Positions 1-6,166 of a DNA stretch of 21,757 bases are shown piece after piece. The stretch is from the NCBI GenBank assembly GCA_038232215.1, contig JBBSIG010000007.1, positions 1 through 21,757 of the forward strand, in the 5' to 3' direction. This DNA comes from JBBSIG01 sp038232215 (GTDB lineage Bacteria; Actinomycetota; Thermoleophilia; Gaiellales; Gaiellaceae). Both the position numbers and the translations under genes were made by a program. The notes beneath the pieces are model-generated. The model was not told the origin of the DNA, did no database searches, and saw nothing but the letters and a program-made list of their open reading frames with translations. The stretch's first letter is position 1. Each line of letters opens with the position of its first letter.

Positions 1-1109
1 CCGAGGAGGGCGTTCTCGCCGTGGACGATCTCCGGCATCGCGACGGCCATGTTGCGGTGCGCGACGAGGCACGAGCCCAGCGACCACGCGTGCAGGATGC
101 GGGTGTGCCCGACGACGAAGTCGGGGTTCCAGTTGTTCGCGAGCAGGAAGACCTTGGCCGAGCGCAGCTCGACGTCGATGTCGTCGACGAAGCCCCGGTT
201 GACGACGCGAGGGTGGTCGACCGCGCGTGCGGCAGGCGAGGCAAGGCGGCCGGCCCCGTAGAGGTGCACCGTGTAGTCGTCGCCGAGCCGGCGGTCGAGC
301 TCGGGCAGGATCCGTCGCCCCAGGAACCAGAGGCCGAAGGTGTTGCCGGTCGCGTACTGGCCGCCCAGGTTGCCGACGATCCGGTTGTCGTCGCCGGGCT
401 CCACGGCCGCCGCGCTCGACTCGAGCCTCGGCCACATGTTCTGGACGTAGAAGGCGTTCGGATGGCCGTGCGCGGCGTAGAACGCGGCGTTCGGCGCCGA
501 GACGCAGCCGACCCAGGTCGCGCGGCCGGCGAGCTCGACGTTGACCTCCTGGAAGCGCTGGTAGGCGCTCCGCCAGAGCCTGAGCTTGGCCCGGTTCCGG
601 AGCGTGGCCCGGGGGATGTCGAACAGCCCGGGGTGCTTCAGCCGCGCGGCCATCGAGTAGTAGTCGGGATTGCCGGCGTAGGCGAACACGGGCCGTTCCA
701 CCTCCGCGCAGGCACCGAAGGCGGCGCTGCACCAGAGGTGGAAGACGACGTCGGCGTCGGTGTTCTCGACGCGCCCGGCCGTCTCGTGGCGTAGCTCGTA
801 GGAGGGGAGGAAGTCGCCAGGCTCGCGGGAGACGGCCTGACGGACGAGCTGTCGGGGGCTCGCGCCCACCGAGTCGGGGGAGGCGTGCAGCGCGGGCAGG
901 AGCTCGACGCCGGCCGCCCGGGCCCACTCGAGGGCTCTCCCGCCCGCCTCCTCGAAGCCGGCCTCGGTCTCGGCGGCGAGGAGCGGCTGGAAGACGACCT
1001 CGTGCCCGAGCGCCCTGAACGCGGCGAGCGCCTCGCGTATGACGACGGTGGGGGCGCGCACCGAATGACCCGCGAGCGGCAGGTGCGCCGCGATGAAGAA
1101 GACGCGCAA
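1..1109 (-). CDS. Glycosyltransferase (GT-B fold, GT4-like), C-terminus beyond the window
   Basis: The frame is open from a TTG at 1109 to the left edge, giving 369 codons. An in-frame TAG (the stop of the upstream methyltransferase, 1121-1119) lies just before it, so the start must be within a few codons. TTG gives MRVFFIAAHLPLAGHSVRAP, a normal first strand and loop of a GT-B enzyme. The C-terminal part shows VVNRGFVDDIDVELRSAKVF (acceptor/donor linker and helix), then GHTRILHAWSLGSCLVAHR and MPEIVHGENALL, the usual donor-site region of GT4-type transferases, where a nucleotide sugar is bound. The role is probably cytoplasmic addition of one sugar to a lipid-linked glycan. It is the third gene of a minus-strand operon, 9 nt after the methyltransferase stop. 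Substrate unknown. The TTG lies in the loop of a perfect hairpin. Confidence 0.85.
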   Translation of the reverse strand, partial: MRVFFIAAHLPLAGHSVRAPTVVIREALAAFRALGHEVVFQPLLAAETEAGFEEAGGRALEWARAAGVELLPALHASPDSVGASPRQLVRQAVSREPGDFLPSYELRHETAGRVENTDADVVFHLWCSAAFGACAEVERPVFAYAGNPDYYSMAARLKHPGLFDIPRATLRNRAKLRLWRSAYQRFQEVNVELAGRATWVGCVSAPNAAFYAAHGHPNAFYVQNMWPRLESSAAAVEPGDDNRIVGNLGGQYATGNTFGLWFLGRRILPELDRRLGDDYTVHLYGAGRLASPAARAVDHPRVVNRGFVDDIDVELRSAKVFLLANNWNPDFVVGHTRILHAWSLGSCLVAHRNMAVAMPEIVHGENALL

Positions 1110-1120
1110 GCGCGTCTTCT
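1097..1120 (-). promoter_or_regulatory. Perfect inverted repeat at a stop/start junction, start codon in the loop
   Basis: Arms 1097-1106 and 1111-1120 are exact reverse complements (10 bp; the CAAG between them closes one more C-G pair). In the minus-strand RNA the loop is CUUG, and it contains the UUG start of the downstream glycosyltransferase. The UAG stop of the methyltransferase touches the 5' arm. There is no U-tract, so an intrinsic terminator is unlikely. A translational-coupling element is the inference. Confidence 0.6.
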
Positions 1121-2378
1121 AGACGACGCGCGGCTCGGGCAGCGGCACGAGGAGGTCGCCCGTGAACCCGCGCTCGCGGAGCTTCGGCACGATCGCCTCG
1201 CCGATGTGCCACGAGAGCACGAGCGCGGTCGGCGGCTGCCGCTCGTAGAGCGTCGCCTCGTCGACGATCGGGATGTGCGTGCCCGGCGTGTAGCGGCCGA
1301 TCTTGAGCGACCCGGTCAGCTCCACGATCGAGTCAACGAGGTCGGGCGTGACTCCCGTGAACGCGAGCAGCGTGCTCGCCCGACCGGGCGCCCCGATCCC
1401 GACGATCGGGCCCCGCTTGCGTGCGTCCACGAGCAGCTCGAGGAGCCGCCGCTTCGCCTCGACCACGCGTCCGGCGAAGCGCTCGAACGCGGCGCCGTCG
1501 TAGAGGCCCGCCCGCTCCTCGAGCTCGACCAGCTCCGTAACGCGCGGGCCCACGTCCCGGAGCCCGCGATCGGCCCAGACGCGAATCGAGCCGCCGTGCG
1601 TGGGCACCCGCTCGACGTCGAAGATCGAGAAGCCCGCGCGCTCGAAGATGCCGAGCAGCGGGCGCAGCGAGTAGAAGCGCAGGTGCTCGTGGTAGATCGT
1701 GTCGTACTGCAGCTCCTCGAGCAGGTTGAGCAGGTAGTGCGACTCCGAGACGAAGGCTCCCTCCTCGCCGATCAGACGCGCGACGCCGCGGAGCTCGGGG
1801 AAGAGGTTGTTGACGTGCGCGAACATGTTCGTGCCGGTGACGACCGCCGCCGGGCCGTGCTCGGCGACGATCCGCTCCGCCGTCTCCTCGTCGAAGAAGG
1901 CCTTCACGCTCGGCACGCCGTTCTCGACCGCGATGTCCGCGATGTCGGTGGGCTCGACGCCGAGCACGCGCACGCCGTGCTCGGCGAACCCCTGCAGAAG
2001 CGTCCCGTCGTTCGAGCCGAGGTCGACGGCCAGGTGGTCGGGGCCAAGGCGAAGCCGCTCCGTCACGTCTCGCGTGAGGTTGCGGAAGTGCTCCTTCAGG
2101 AGTCCGGTCATGGCCGTCCGGTACGGGTACTCGGGGAAGAACACGAGCTCGGGCGGCGCGGCGTAGTCGAGCTGGGCGAGCCCGCACGCCGTGCAGCGGC
2201 AGAAGACGAGCGGGAAGTGCGTCTCGGGCTCGCGCAGGAGCACGTCGGTGAGCAGCGAGTCGCAGGGGGCGTGGTGGCCCAGGTCGAGGACGCGCTCGAG
2301 CGCGTCCGCACCGCAGCCCTGACAGTGCGCGATCGGGCCGAGAACGACCTCGCTCGCGCGCTCGACCCCGGTGCTCAT
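1119..2378 (-). CDS. SAM-dependent C-methyltransferase with N-terminal zinc-binding domain (NovU/TylC3 type)
   Basis: This 419-residue protein is full length for sugar C-methyltransferases that act on NDP-4-keto-deoxysugars. Domains in order: a putative zinc site with Cys19-x2-Cys22 and Cys62-x2-Cys65 plus the typical FFPEYPYRTAMT stretch (about 81-92); a Rossmann methyltransferase core with motif I VDLGSNDGTLL (118-128); the conserved YDTIYHEHLRFYSL (225-238), whose YHEH supplies catalytic residues in the family; and a C-terminal domain with GIGAPGRASTLL, matching the GxGApaKg.tLL motif of the family. The start is ATG at 2378, 11 nt after the oxidoreductase stop; no clear Shine-Dalgarno is seen. 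It probably makes a branched (C-methyl) deoxysugar, or a related carbon methylation, for the glycan built by the adjacent transferase. The exact sugar cannot be read from the sequence. Confidence 0.93.
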   Translation of the reverse strand: MSTGVERASEVVLGPIAHCQGCGADALERVLDLGHHAPCDSLLTDVLLREPETHFPLVFCRCTACGLAQLDYAAPPELVFFPEYPYRTAMTGLLKEHFRNLTRDVTERLRLGPDHLAVDLGSNDGTLLQGFAEHGVRVLGVEPTDIADIAVENGVPSVKAFFDEETAERIVAEHGPAAVVTGTNMFAHVNNLFPELRGVARLIGEEGAFVSESHYLLNLLEELQYDTIYHEHLRFYSLRPLLGIFERAGFSIFDVERVPTHGGSIRVWADRGLRDVGPRVTELVELEERAGLYDGAAFERFAGRVVEAKRRLLELLVDARKRGPIVGIGAPGRASTLLAFTGVTPDLVDSIVELTGSLKIGRYTPGTHIPIVDEATLYERQPPTALVLSWHIGEAIVPKLRERGFTGDLLVPLPEPRVV

Positions 2379-2389
2379 CGGGGCGCAGA

Positions 2390-3244
2390 CTAGCTCGCCA
2401 GGCGGCGCACGTCGTCGAGCAGCCGCTGCGCGCGCAGGCCGTCGGCGAAGCTCGGGAGGTCGGGGTCGCCGGCGAGCAGCGCGGCCGCGTGCGTCGCGAG
2501 CGGCTCGATGCGCCCGTCCGCGGCGCGGGAGACCCGGAAGCGGGGCGGCGGCACCTCCAGCTCGACGTGGCCGCGGCGGAGCGTGAACGCCCGGACCGGA
2601 TCGCGTCGGTCTGCGTTCTCGAGCACGAGGTCGCCGCTCCGTAGGCGATGGACGTGCTCCGGGGAGACGAGCGAGATCTCGAGGCGCCCCGTCGAGAGCT
2701 CGATCGAGACGGCGTCCTCAGCCCCCTCGACGCGGGCGCCGAGCACCTCGGTCGGGCCGCGCAGCCACTCGACGTAGTCGAGCGCGTGGACGCCGTATGC
2801 GGCGAGCGCTCCGCCCTGCAGGGGGTCGTCCTTCCAGCCCGGCGGGCCGGGCTGGAGGCGTGAGCCGACCCTCCACACCACCTCGAGCGGCTCGTCGCCG
2901 AGCAGCTCCTGGAAGCGGGAGAACGCGGGCAGCGCGCGGTAGGAGAAGTTGACCGCGGTCCGGGCGCCGGCCGCCGCGGCGACGAGGCGCTCGGCGTCGG
3001 CCACCGTCGTCGCGAGGGGCTTCTCGCAGAGGACGGTCTTCCCGGCGGCGAGCGCCGCGAGACCGATCTCGGCGTGGGTGGCCGGCGGTGTCGCCACGCT
3101 GACGATCTCGACCCGCGGGTCGCCGAGGAGCTCGCGCCAGTCGCGCCCGGCCACGCCGACGACCTCGACCCCGGGCACGAGTCGCCAGCCGGGCTCGTGG
3201 ACGGCGAGCCCGAACCCGCGCCCGACGATCCCGACTCCGGCCAT
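2390..3244 (-). CDS. Gfo/Idh/MocA-family NAD(P)-dependent oxidoreductase, unusually short
   Basis: An ATG at 3244 gives 284 residues beginning MAGVGIVGRGFG, a dinucleotide-binding glycine motif. The open frame continues upstream, but that stretch is Arg/Ser-rich non-protein sequence on the far side of a promoter-like region. ATPPATHAEIGLAALAAGK and CEKPLA (EKP at 74-76) are hallmark family motifs, and GVHALDYVEWL carries the usual active-site-region His/Asp. The family normally has 330-350 residues. Here the text jumps from VAGRD to WRELLGDPRVEIV, so the helix and strand that usually lie between them (about 18-24 residues) are missing. It likely oxidises or reduces a sugar carbon, in step with the methyltransferase that follows. 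It is the first gene of the minus operon and shares a 22-bp divergent region with the dioxygenase gene. Confidence 0.9.
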   Translation of the reverse strand: MAGVGIVGRGFGLAVHEPGWRLVPGVEVVGVAGRDWRELLGDPRVEIVSVATPPATHAEIGLAALAAGKTVLCEKPLATTVADAERLVAAAAGARTAVNFSYRALPAFSRFQELLGDEPLEVVWRVGSRLQPGPPGWKDDPLQGGALAAYGVHALDYVEWLRGPTEVLGARVEGAEDAVSIELSTGRLEISLVSPEHVHRLRSGDLVLENADRRDPVRAFTLRRGHVELEVPPPRFRVSRAADGRIEPLATHAAALLAGDPDLPSFADGLRAQRLLDDVRRLAS

Positions 3245-3252
3245 CGCGGGCA

Positions 3253-3261
3253 GTACTGTAC
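3253..3261. promoter_or_regulatory. Overlapping divergent -10 elements (shared, symmetric)
   Basis: Only 22 bp separate the two divergent start codons. The centre is GTAC-T-GTAC, a near-perfect dyad. On the plus strand it holds TACTGT (3254-3259), 7 nt before GTG 3267. On the minus strand it holds TACAGT (3260-3255), 10 nt before ATG 3244. Both fit TAnnnT. The distances imply leaderless or nearly leaderless transcripts. No strong -35 is visible; CCGACT at 3231-3236 is a weak plus-strand candidate. Only one polymerase could occupy the site at a time. Confidence 0.5.
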
Positions 3262-3266
3262 GGCTC

Positions 3267-4112
3267 GTGGTCACGGCGATCCGGGAACGAGTCGACCGCG
3301 GACGCTGGCGGCTTCGGAACCGCGGCCGAAGCGTCTCCGCCGCCGACGTGGCACCCCCCGTGCGCGGCCTCGTCGAGCGCCTGCGCGAGGAGGGGGTTGT
3401 CGTCACCGACGCCCAGACCGCCTTCGGCGACGCGTCCGTCTTCGCCGCCGCTGCAGAGGAGGCTCGGCGCCTCTACGCGGAGCCGAGGCAGCGAGCGGAC
3501 GCGGAGGAGGGGAGCAAGGCGACGTTCCTCACCAAGCTCGCGACGGGCTCGTTCGACGCCGCGCACCCGTTCGTCCGCGCCGCGCTGCACCCGAACGCCC
3601 TCTCGGTCGCGAACGGCTACCTGCGCCTGCGGAGCACGCTCCGCTCGCTCGACCTCTGGCTGACCGAGCCGACGCCCGGCCCGGCGATCCAGACGCAGCT
3701 CTGGCACCGCGACGCCGACGACCTGCTGAACGTGAAGATGTTCGTCTACTTCACCGACGTCCGCCGCGCGGCCGGCCCCCTCTGCTACGCGCCGCGCACG
3801 CATCCGCTCGGCGACCGGCGCCAGCTGCCCGAAGGAGACGAGCGGGCGCGCAGCACCGACGAGCAGCTCGCGCACGTCGTCCCGGAGCCCGAGTGGGTCC
3901 TCTGCGAAGGCAGCCCGGGGACCGTCGTGTTCGCGGACACGTGCGGCTACCACAAGCAGCTGAAGCCCGAGGGCGACGAGCGGCTACTCCTCGTCGCGCA
4001 CTACGTCTCCGGGACGCCGCTCGTCCCGCGGGCGCTCGAGCTGAGCGGCGTCGAGGCCGGGAAGCTGACGGACGACCAGTACGTCGCGGTCTACGACCGC
4101 GAGCGCGCCTGA
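3267..4112 (+). CDS. Phytanoyl-CoA dioxygenase (PhyH)-like Fe(II)/2-oxoglutarate oxygenase
   Basis: A GTG at 3267 gives 281 residues; a -10-like TACTGT ends 7 nt before it and no Shine-Dalgarno is present. The double-stranded beta-helix iron site is visible: His147-x-Asp149 in QLWHRDADD, the distal His229 in CGYHKQLKP, and Arg239 in ERLLLVAHY to hold the 2-oxoglutarate carboxylate. Strands such as LNVKMFVYFTDV and GPLCYAPRTHPLG are typical of PhyH proteins. The enzyme would hydroxylate a small substrate or lipid with O2 and 2-oxoglutarate in the cytoplasm. Its place between sugar-modifying and glycosyltransferase operons suggests a glycan precursor or carrier lipid as substrate, but this is inference. 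It is a single gene; its 3' end overlaps the convergent glycosyltransferase gene by 22 nt. Confidence 0.88.
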   Translation: MVTAIRERVDRGRWRLRNRGRSVSAADVAPPVRGLVERLREEGVVVTDAQTAFGDASVFAAAAEEARRLYAEPRQRADAEEGSKATFLTKLATGSFDAAHPFVRAALHPNALSVANGYLRLRSTLRSLDLWLTEPTPGPAIQTQLWHRDADDLLNVKMFVYFTDVRRAAGPLCYAPRTHPLGDRRQLPEGDERARSTDEQLAHVVPEPEWVLCEGSPGTVVFADTCGYHKQLKPEGDERLLLVAHYVSGTPLVPRALELSGVEAGKLTDDQYVAVYDRERA

Positions 4113-5170
4113 CGCGCGAGCTCGGCGACGGCGTCCGCCCAGGCCTCGGGCGTGAAGCGGCTGGCGAGCTCCTGTGAGCGCCGGCCCGCGGAACGCCTCA
4201 GCGCCGGATCCCCGGCGAGGCGAAGCAGCGCGGCGGCGAGGGCGCCGTCGTCGCCCGCGGGCACGCGGAAGCCGTTGACACCGTCCTCGATCAGCTCGTG
4301 GGCGGCGCCCGCGGCGTCCGTCGCCACGAGCGCCAGGCCGGCGGTCGCAGCCTCGTTCAGCACCATGCCCCACTGCTCCGAGCGCGAGGGCAGGACGAAG
4401 ACGTCCGCCTCGGCGTAGCGGCGCGCGACTCCGTCGCGGTCGAGCGGGCCCAGGAAGCGCACGCGCTCCGGAGCCAGCTCGCGCAGCCGGCGCTCCTCGG
4501 ACCCGGCGCCGACGAGCACGAGCTCGCCGGGAACGCGCGCGAACGCGCGCAGCAGCACGTCGACGCCCTTCTCCGGGTCGAGCCGGCCGACGTAGAGGAA
4601 GCGGCACGCGCCGCCGCCCGTCCGCCGCTCCCGGGGGGCGAAGAGCGCCGCGTCGACGGCGTTCGGCGCGATCGCGATTCGCTCGTCGGGCACGCCGAGC
4701 GCCTGCAGGTACTCTGTGGAAGCGCGACCCGGTACGAAGAAGCCGGCGGCCGAGCGGACGAGCGCGCGCTTCGTAAGCTCCAGCGGGAGCGCGCCCGAGC
4801 GGGCGTCGCGGGCCGTCGACTCGACCCACGAGACGAGCGGGAGCCGCTGGGCGCGCGTGTAGGCGAGTGCCTGCACGAAGGCCGGTTGGTTCCAGCCGCC
4901 CACCGCGACGACGTCCGGGCGGAACCGCCGCAGCTCGCGCCAGACCCCGCGGCTCAGGACGATCCAGCGGCCGCCCCGCCGGAGCTCCGGGCCCCCGAGC
5001 GTCCTGTGGTCGAAGCGCCACTCCTCCCGGTGGAGCCGGTAGTGCGGGCGCCGCGGGTCGCGCTCGCGCAGGAAGAGCACGCGGAGCGTGAGGTCGTCCC
5101 GGGCCGCGAGCGCGTTGAAGAGCGGGATCCGGAACGGGGCCGGAATCTCGGTCAGGAGGGCGAGCCTCAG
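4091..5170 (-). CDS. GT4-family glycosyltransferase with no canonical start codon
   Basis: The coding frame is clear. The C-terminal domain has VGRLDPEKG (about 194-202) and an E-x7-E motif in SEQWGMVLNEAATAG (E265 and E273), the retaining GT4 donor site, followed by HELIEDGVNGFRVPAGD. The first ATG/GTG/TTG in frame is the GTG at 5080, but it would delete the first strand and loop of the N-terminal Rossmann domain. The text upstream, LRLALLTEIPAPFRIPLFNA, is an excellent GT4 beginning, so I place the start at CTG 5170 (359 aa), with AGGGCGG about 11 nt upstream as a possible ribosome site. Between the preceding gene's TGA (5275-5273) and this CTG there are 34 in-frame codons and no ATG, GTG or TTG. 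It is the last gene of the minus operon. The start is uncertain; the family call is firm. Confidence 0.88.
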   Translation of the reverse strand: MRLALLTEIPAPFRIPLFNALAARDDLTLRVLFLRERDPRRPHYRLHREEWRFDHRTLGGPELRRGGRWIVLSRGVWRELRRFRPDVVAVGGWNQPAFVQALAYTRAQRLPLVSWVESTARDARSGALPLELTKRALVRSAAGFFVPGRASTEYLQALGVPDERIAIAPNAVDAALFAPRERRTGGGACRFLYVGRLDPEKGVDVLLRAFARVPGELVLVGAGSEERRLRELAPERVRFLGPLDRDGVARRYAEADVFVLPSRSEQWGMVLNEAATAGLALVATDAAGAAHELIEDGVNGFRVPAGDDGALAAALLRLAGDPALRRSAGRRSQELASRFTPEAWADAVAELARQARSRS

Positions 5171-5280
5171 CGCCGGGACCGCCCTGGCCGCGGGGGTCGA
5201 GAACCAGGGTCTGACCCTGGTTGGGGCCTGAGAAGGACGTGGCCGGTGTGCCGAAAGTGGGTCAATTCGTCCTCAGCGCC
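5165..5280. repeat. 10-bp direct repeats flanking a 96-bp intergenic segment (insertion-like)
   Basis: CCTCAGCGCC occurs exactly at 5165-5174 and again at 5271-5280. The first copy covers the presumed CTG start of the GT4 gene and the second covers the TGA stop of the preceding GT2 gene. The 96 bp between them hold a perfect palindrome and several GGGTC/GACCC pentamers, and are less GC-rich near 5253-5268. No terminal inverted repeats and no open frame are seen. The repeats look like a target-site duplication around a short non-autonomous insert, but a chance repeat cannot be excluded, because CGCTGAGG is also tandemly doubled at the GT2 end. Confidence 0.45.
5202..5222. repeat. Perfect short palindrome (REP-like)
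   Basis: AACCAGGGT (5202-5210) and ACCCTGGTT (5214-5222) are exact reverse complements around CTG. The central core GGGTC-T-GACCC resembles REP-type palindromes seen next to other genes in many genomes; this likeness is from memory and unverified. In the minus-strand RNA it forms a strong hairpin, but the sequence after it (CTCGACC) has no U-tract, so termination is not supported. It sits in the only sizeable gap inside this operon. A TTGACC -35-like box lies upstream on the minus strand (5265-5260) without a convincing -10. Confidence 0.55.
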
Positions 5281-6166
5281 TCAGCGTCGAGGCGACGAGT
5301 CGACGGACGACCCACGGCTCTCGCAGGAGGCCGCGGTCGAGACGGAGCGCCTGCAGCAGCGCCCCGCGCGAGCGCGCCTGATCGCCGAGCACGGCGTGGC
5401 TCCGTGCGAGCATGAGCTGGAAGTTGCGCCGCGCGAGCCGCGCGTCCGGAACGTCCGGGCGCGAGTCGAGCAGCGCGAGGTGCTTCTCCGCCGTCCGGAT
5501 CTGGCCGGTTGTCAGCTCGTACGTCGTCATCTGCCCCGGGTGGTGGCGGTACAGGGCCACGGCGTCGCCCTCGAGGAAGACGATCCTCCACTCGAGCGCG
5601 AGCCGCAGAGAGAGGTCGTAGTCGTCGAGCAGGAGGCTCGTGTCGTAGAGCCCGACGTCGCGCGCGGCCTCCACGCGCAGGGTCAGCGCCGAGCTGAAGC
5701 AGCGGCAGTCGAACGCGTACCCCGCGTAGGTGACTCCCGCGCGATGCGCCGATGTGAAGAGCGCGTGGTGGCTCGCCGTCTCCTCCTGGAGCGGCTCGTC
5801 GGCCTCGCCGATCAGATCGACGTGACCGTGCACCATCCCCACCGTCTGGTCGCGCTCGAGCACCGGCACCTGGCGCTCGAGCTTCTGCGGCAGCCAGCGG
5901 TCGTCCGAGTCGAGAAAGGAGAGGTAGCGCCCGCGCGCCTCCCGAAGGGCGGTGTTGCGCGCGGCCGAGCGGCCCTGGTTCTCCTGCCGGACGAGGCGGA
6001 TCCGGTCGCGGTAGGGGGCGAGCACCGCCTGCGTGTCGTCCGTCGAGCCGTCGTCGACGACGAGCACCTCGAGGTCCTCGAACGTTTGCGCGAAGATGCT
6101 CTCCAGCGCGCCGGGAAGGAAGCGCGCGCGGTTGTAGGTCGTGATCGCCGCCGTGACGACCGTCAC
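5273..6166 (-). CDS. GT2-family glycosyltransferase
   Basis: This 297-residue inverting GT-A enzyme starts with GTG at 6166, whose first bases overlap the previous gene's TGA as GTGA. It has the nucleotide-sugar site VVDDGSTDDT (36-45), ENQGRSAARNTALREARG (62-79), and the metal-binding DSDD (86-89) in YLSFLDSDDRWLPQKLE. The middle part (VEAARDVGLYDTSLLLDDYDLSLRLALE) matches the acceptor/catalytic region of WcaA/WbbL-like GT2s, with DDYDLSLRLA in place of the common ED.d...R. No membrane helix is evident, so it acts in the cytoplasm or at the membrane face, adding one sugar to a lipid-linked intermediate. The C-terminal Arg-rich helix region (LARSHAVLGDQARSRGALLQA) is helical-repeat-like. Sugar and linkage unknown. 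Confidence 0.93.
   Translation of the reverse strand: MTVVTAAITTYNRARFLPGALESIFAQTFEDLEVLVVDDGSTDDTQAVLAPYRDRIRLVRQENQGRSAARNTALREARGRYLSFLDSDDRWLPQKLERQVPVLERDQTVGMVHGHVDLIGEADEPLQEETASHHALFTSAHRAGVTYAGYAFDCRCFSSALTLRVEAARDVGLYDTSLLLDDYDLSLRLALEWRIVFLEGDAVALYRHHPGQMTTYELTTGQIRTAEKHLALLDSRPDVPDARLARRNFQLMLARSHAVLGDQARSRGALLQALRLDRGLLREPWVVRRLVASTLRR

Noticed and set aside
1097..1120. The hairpin as an intrinsic terminator
   Set aside because: It contains the next gene's start codon and is not followed by a U-tract on either strand.
885..2393. Long plus-strand open frame (502 codons)
   Set aside because: It is antisense to the methyltransferase and the first glycosyltransferase, and its translation is Arg/Glu/Asp-rich with no motifs, as expected for a GC-rich shadow.
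5170..5273. GT2 and the second GT4 as one protein joined by stop-codon readthrough
   Set aside because: They are in the same frame with 34 codons between them, but the linker looks non-protein, there is no sign of a recoding signal, and the insertion explanation fits better.
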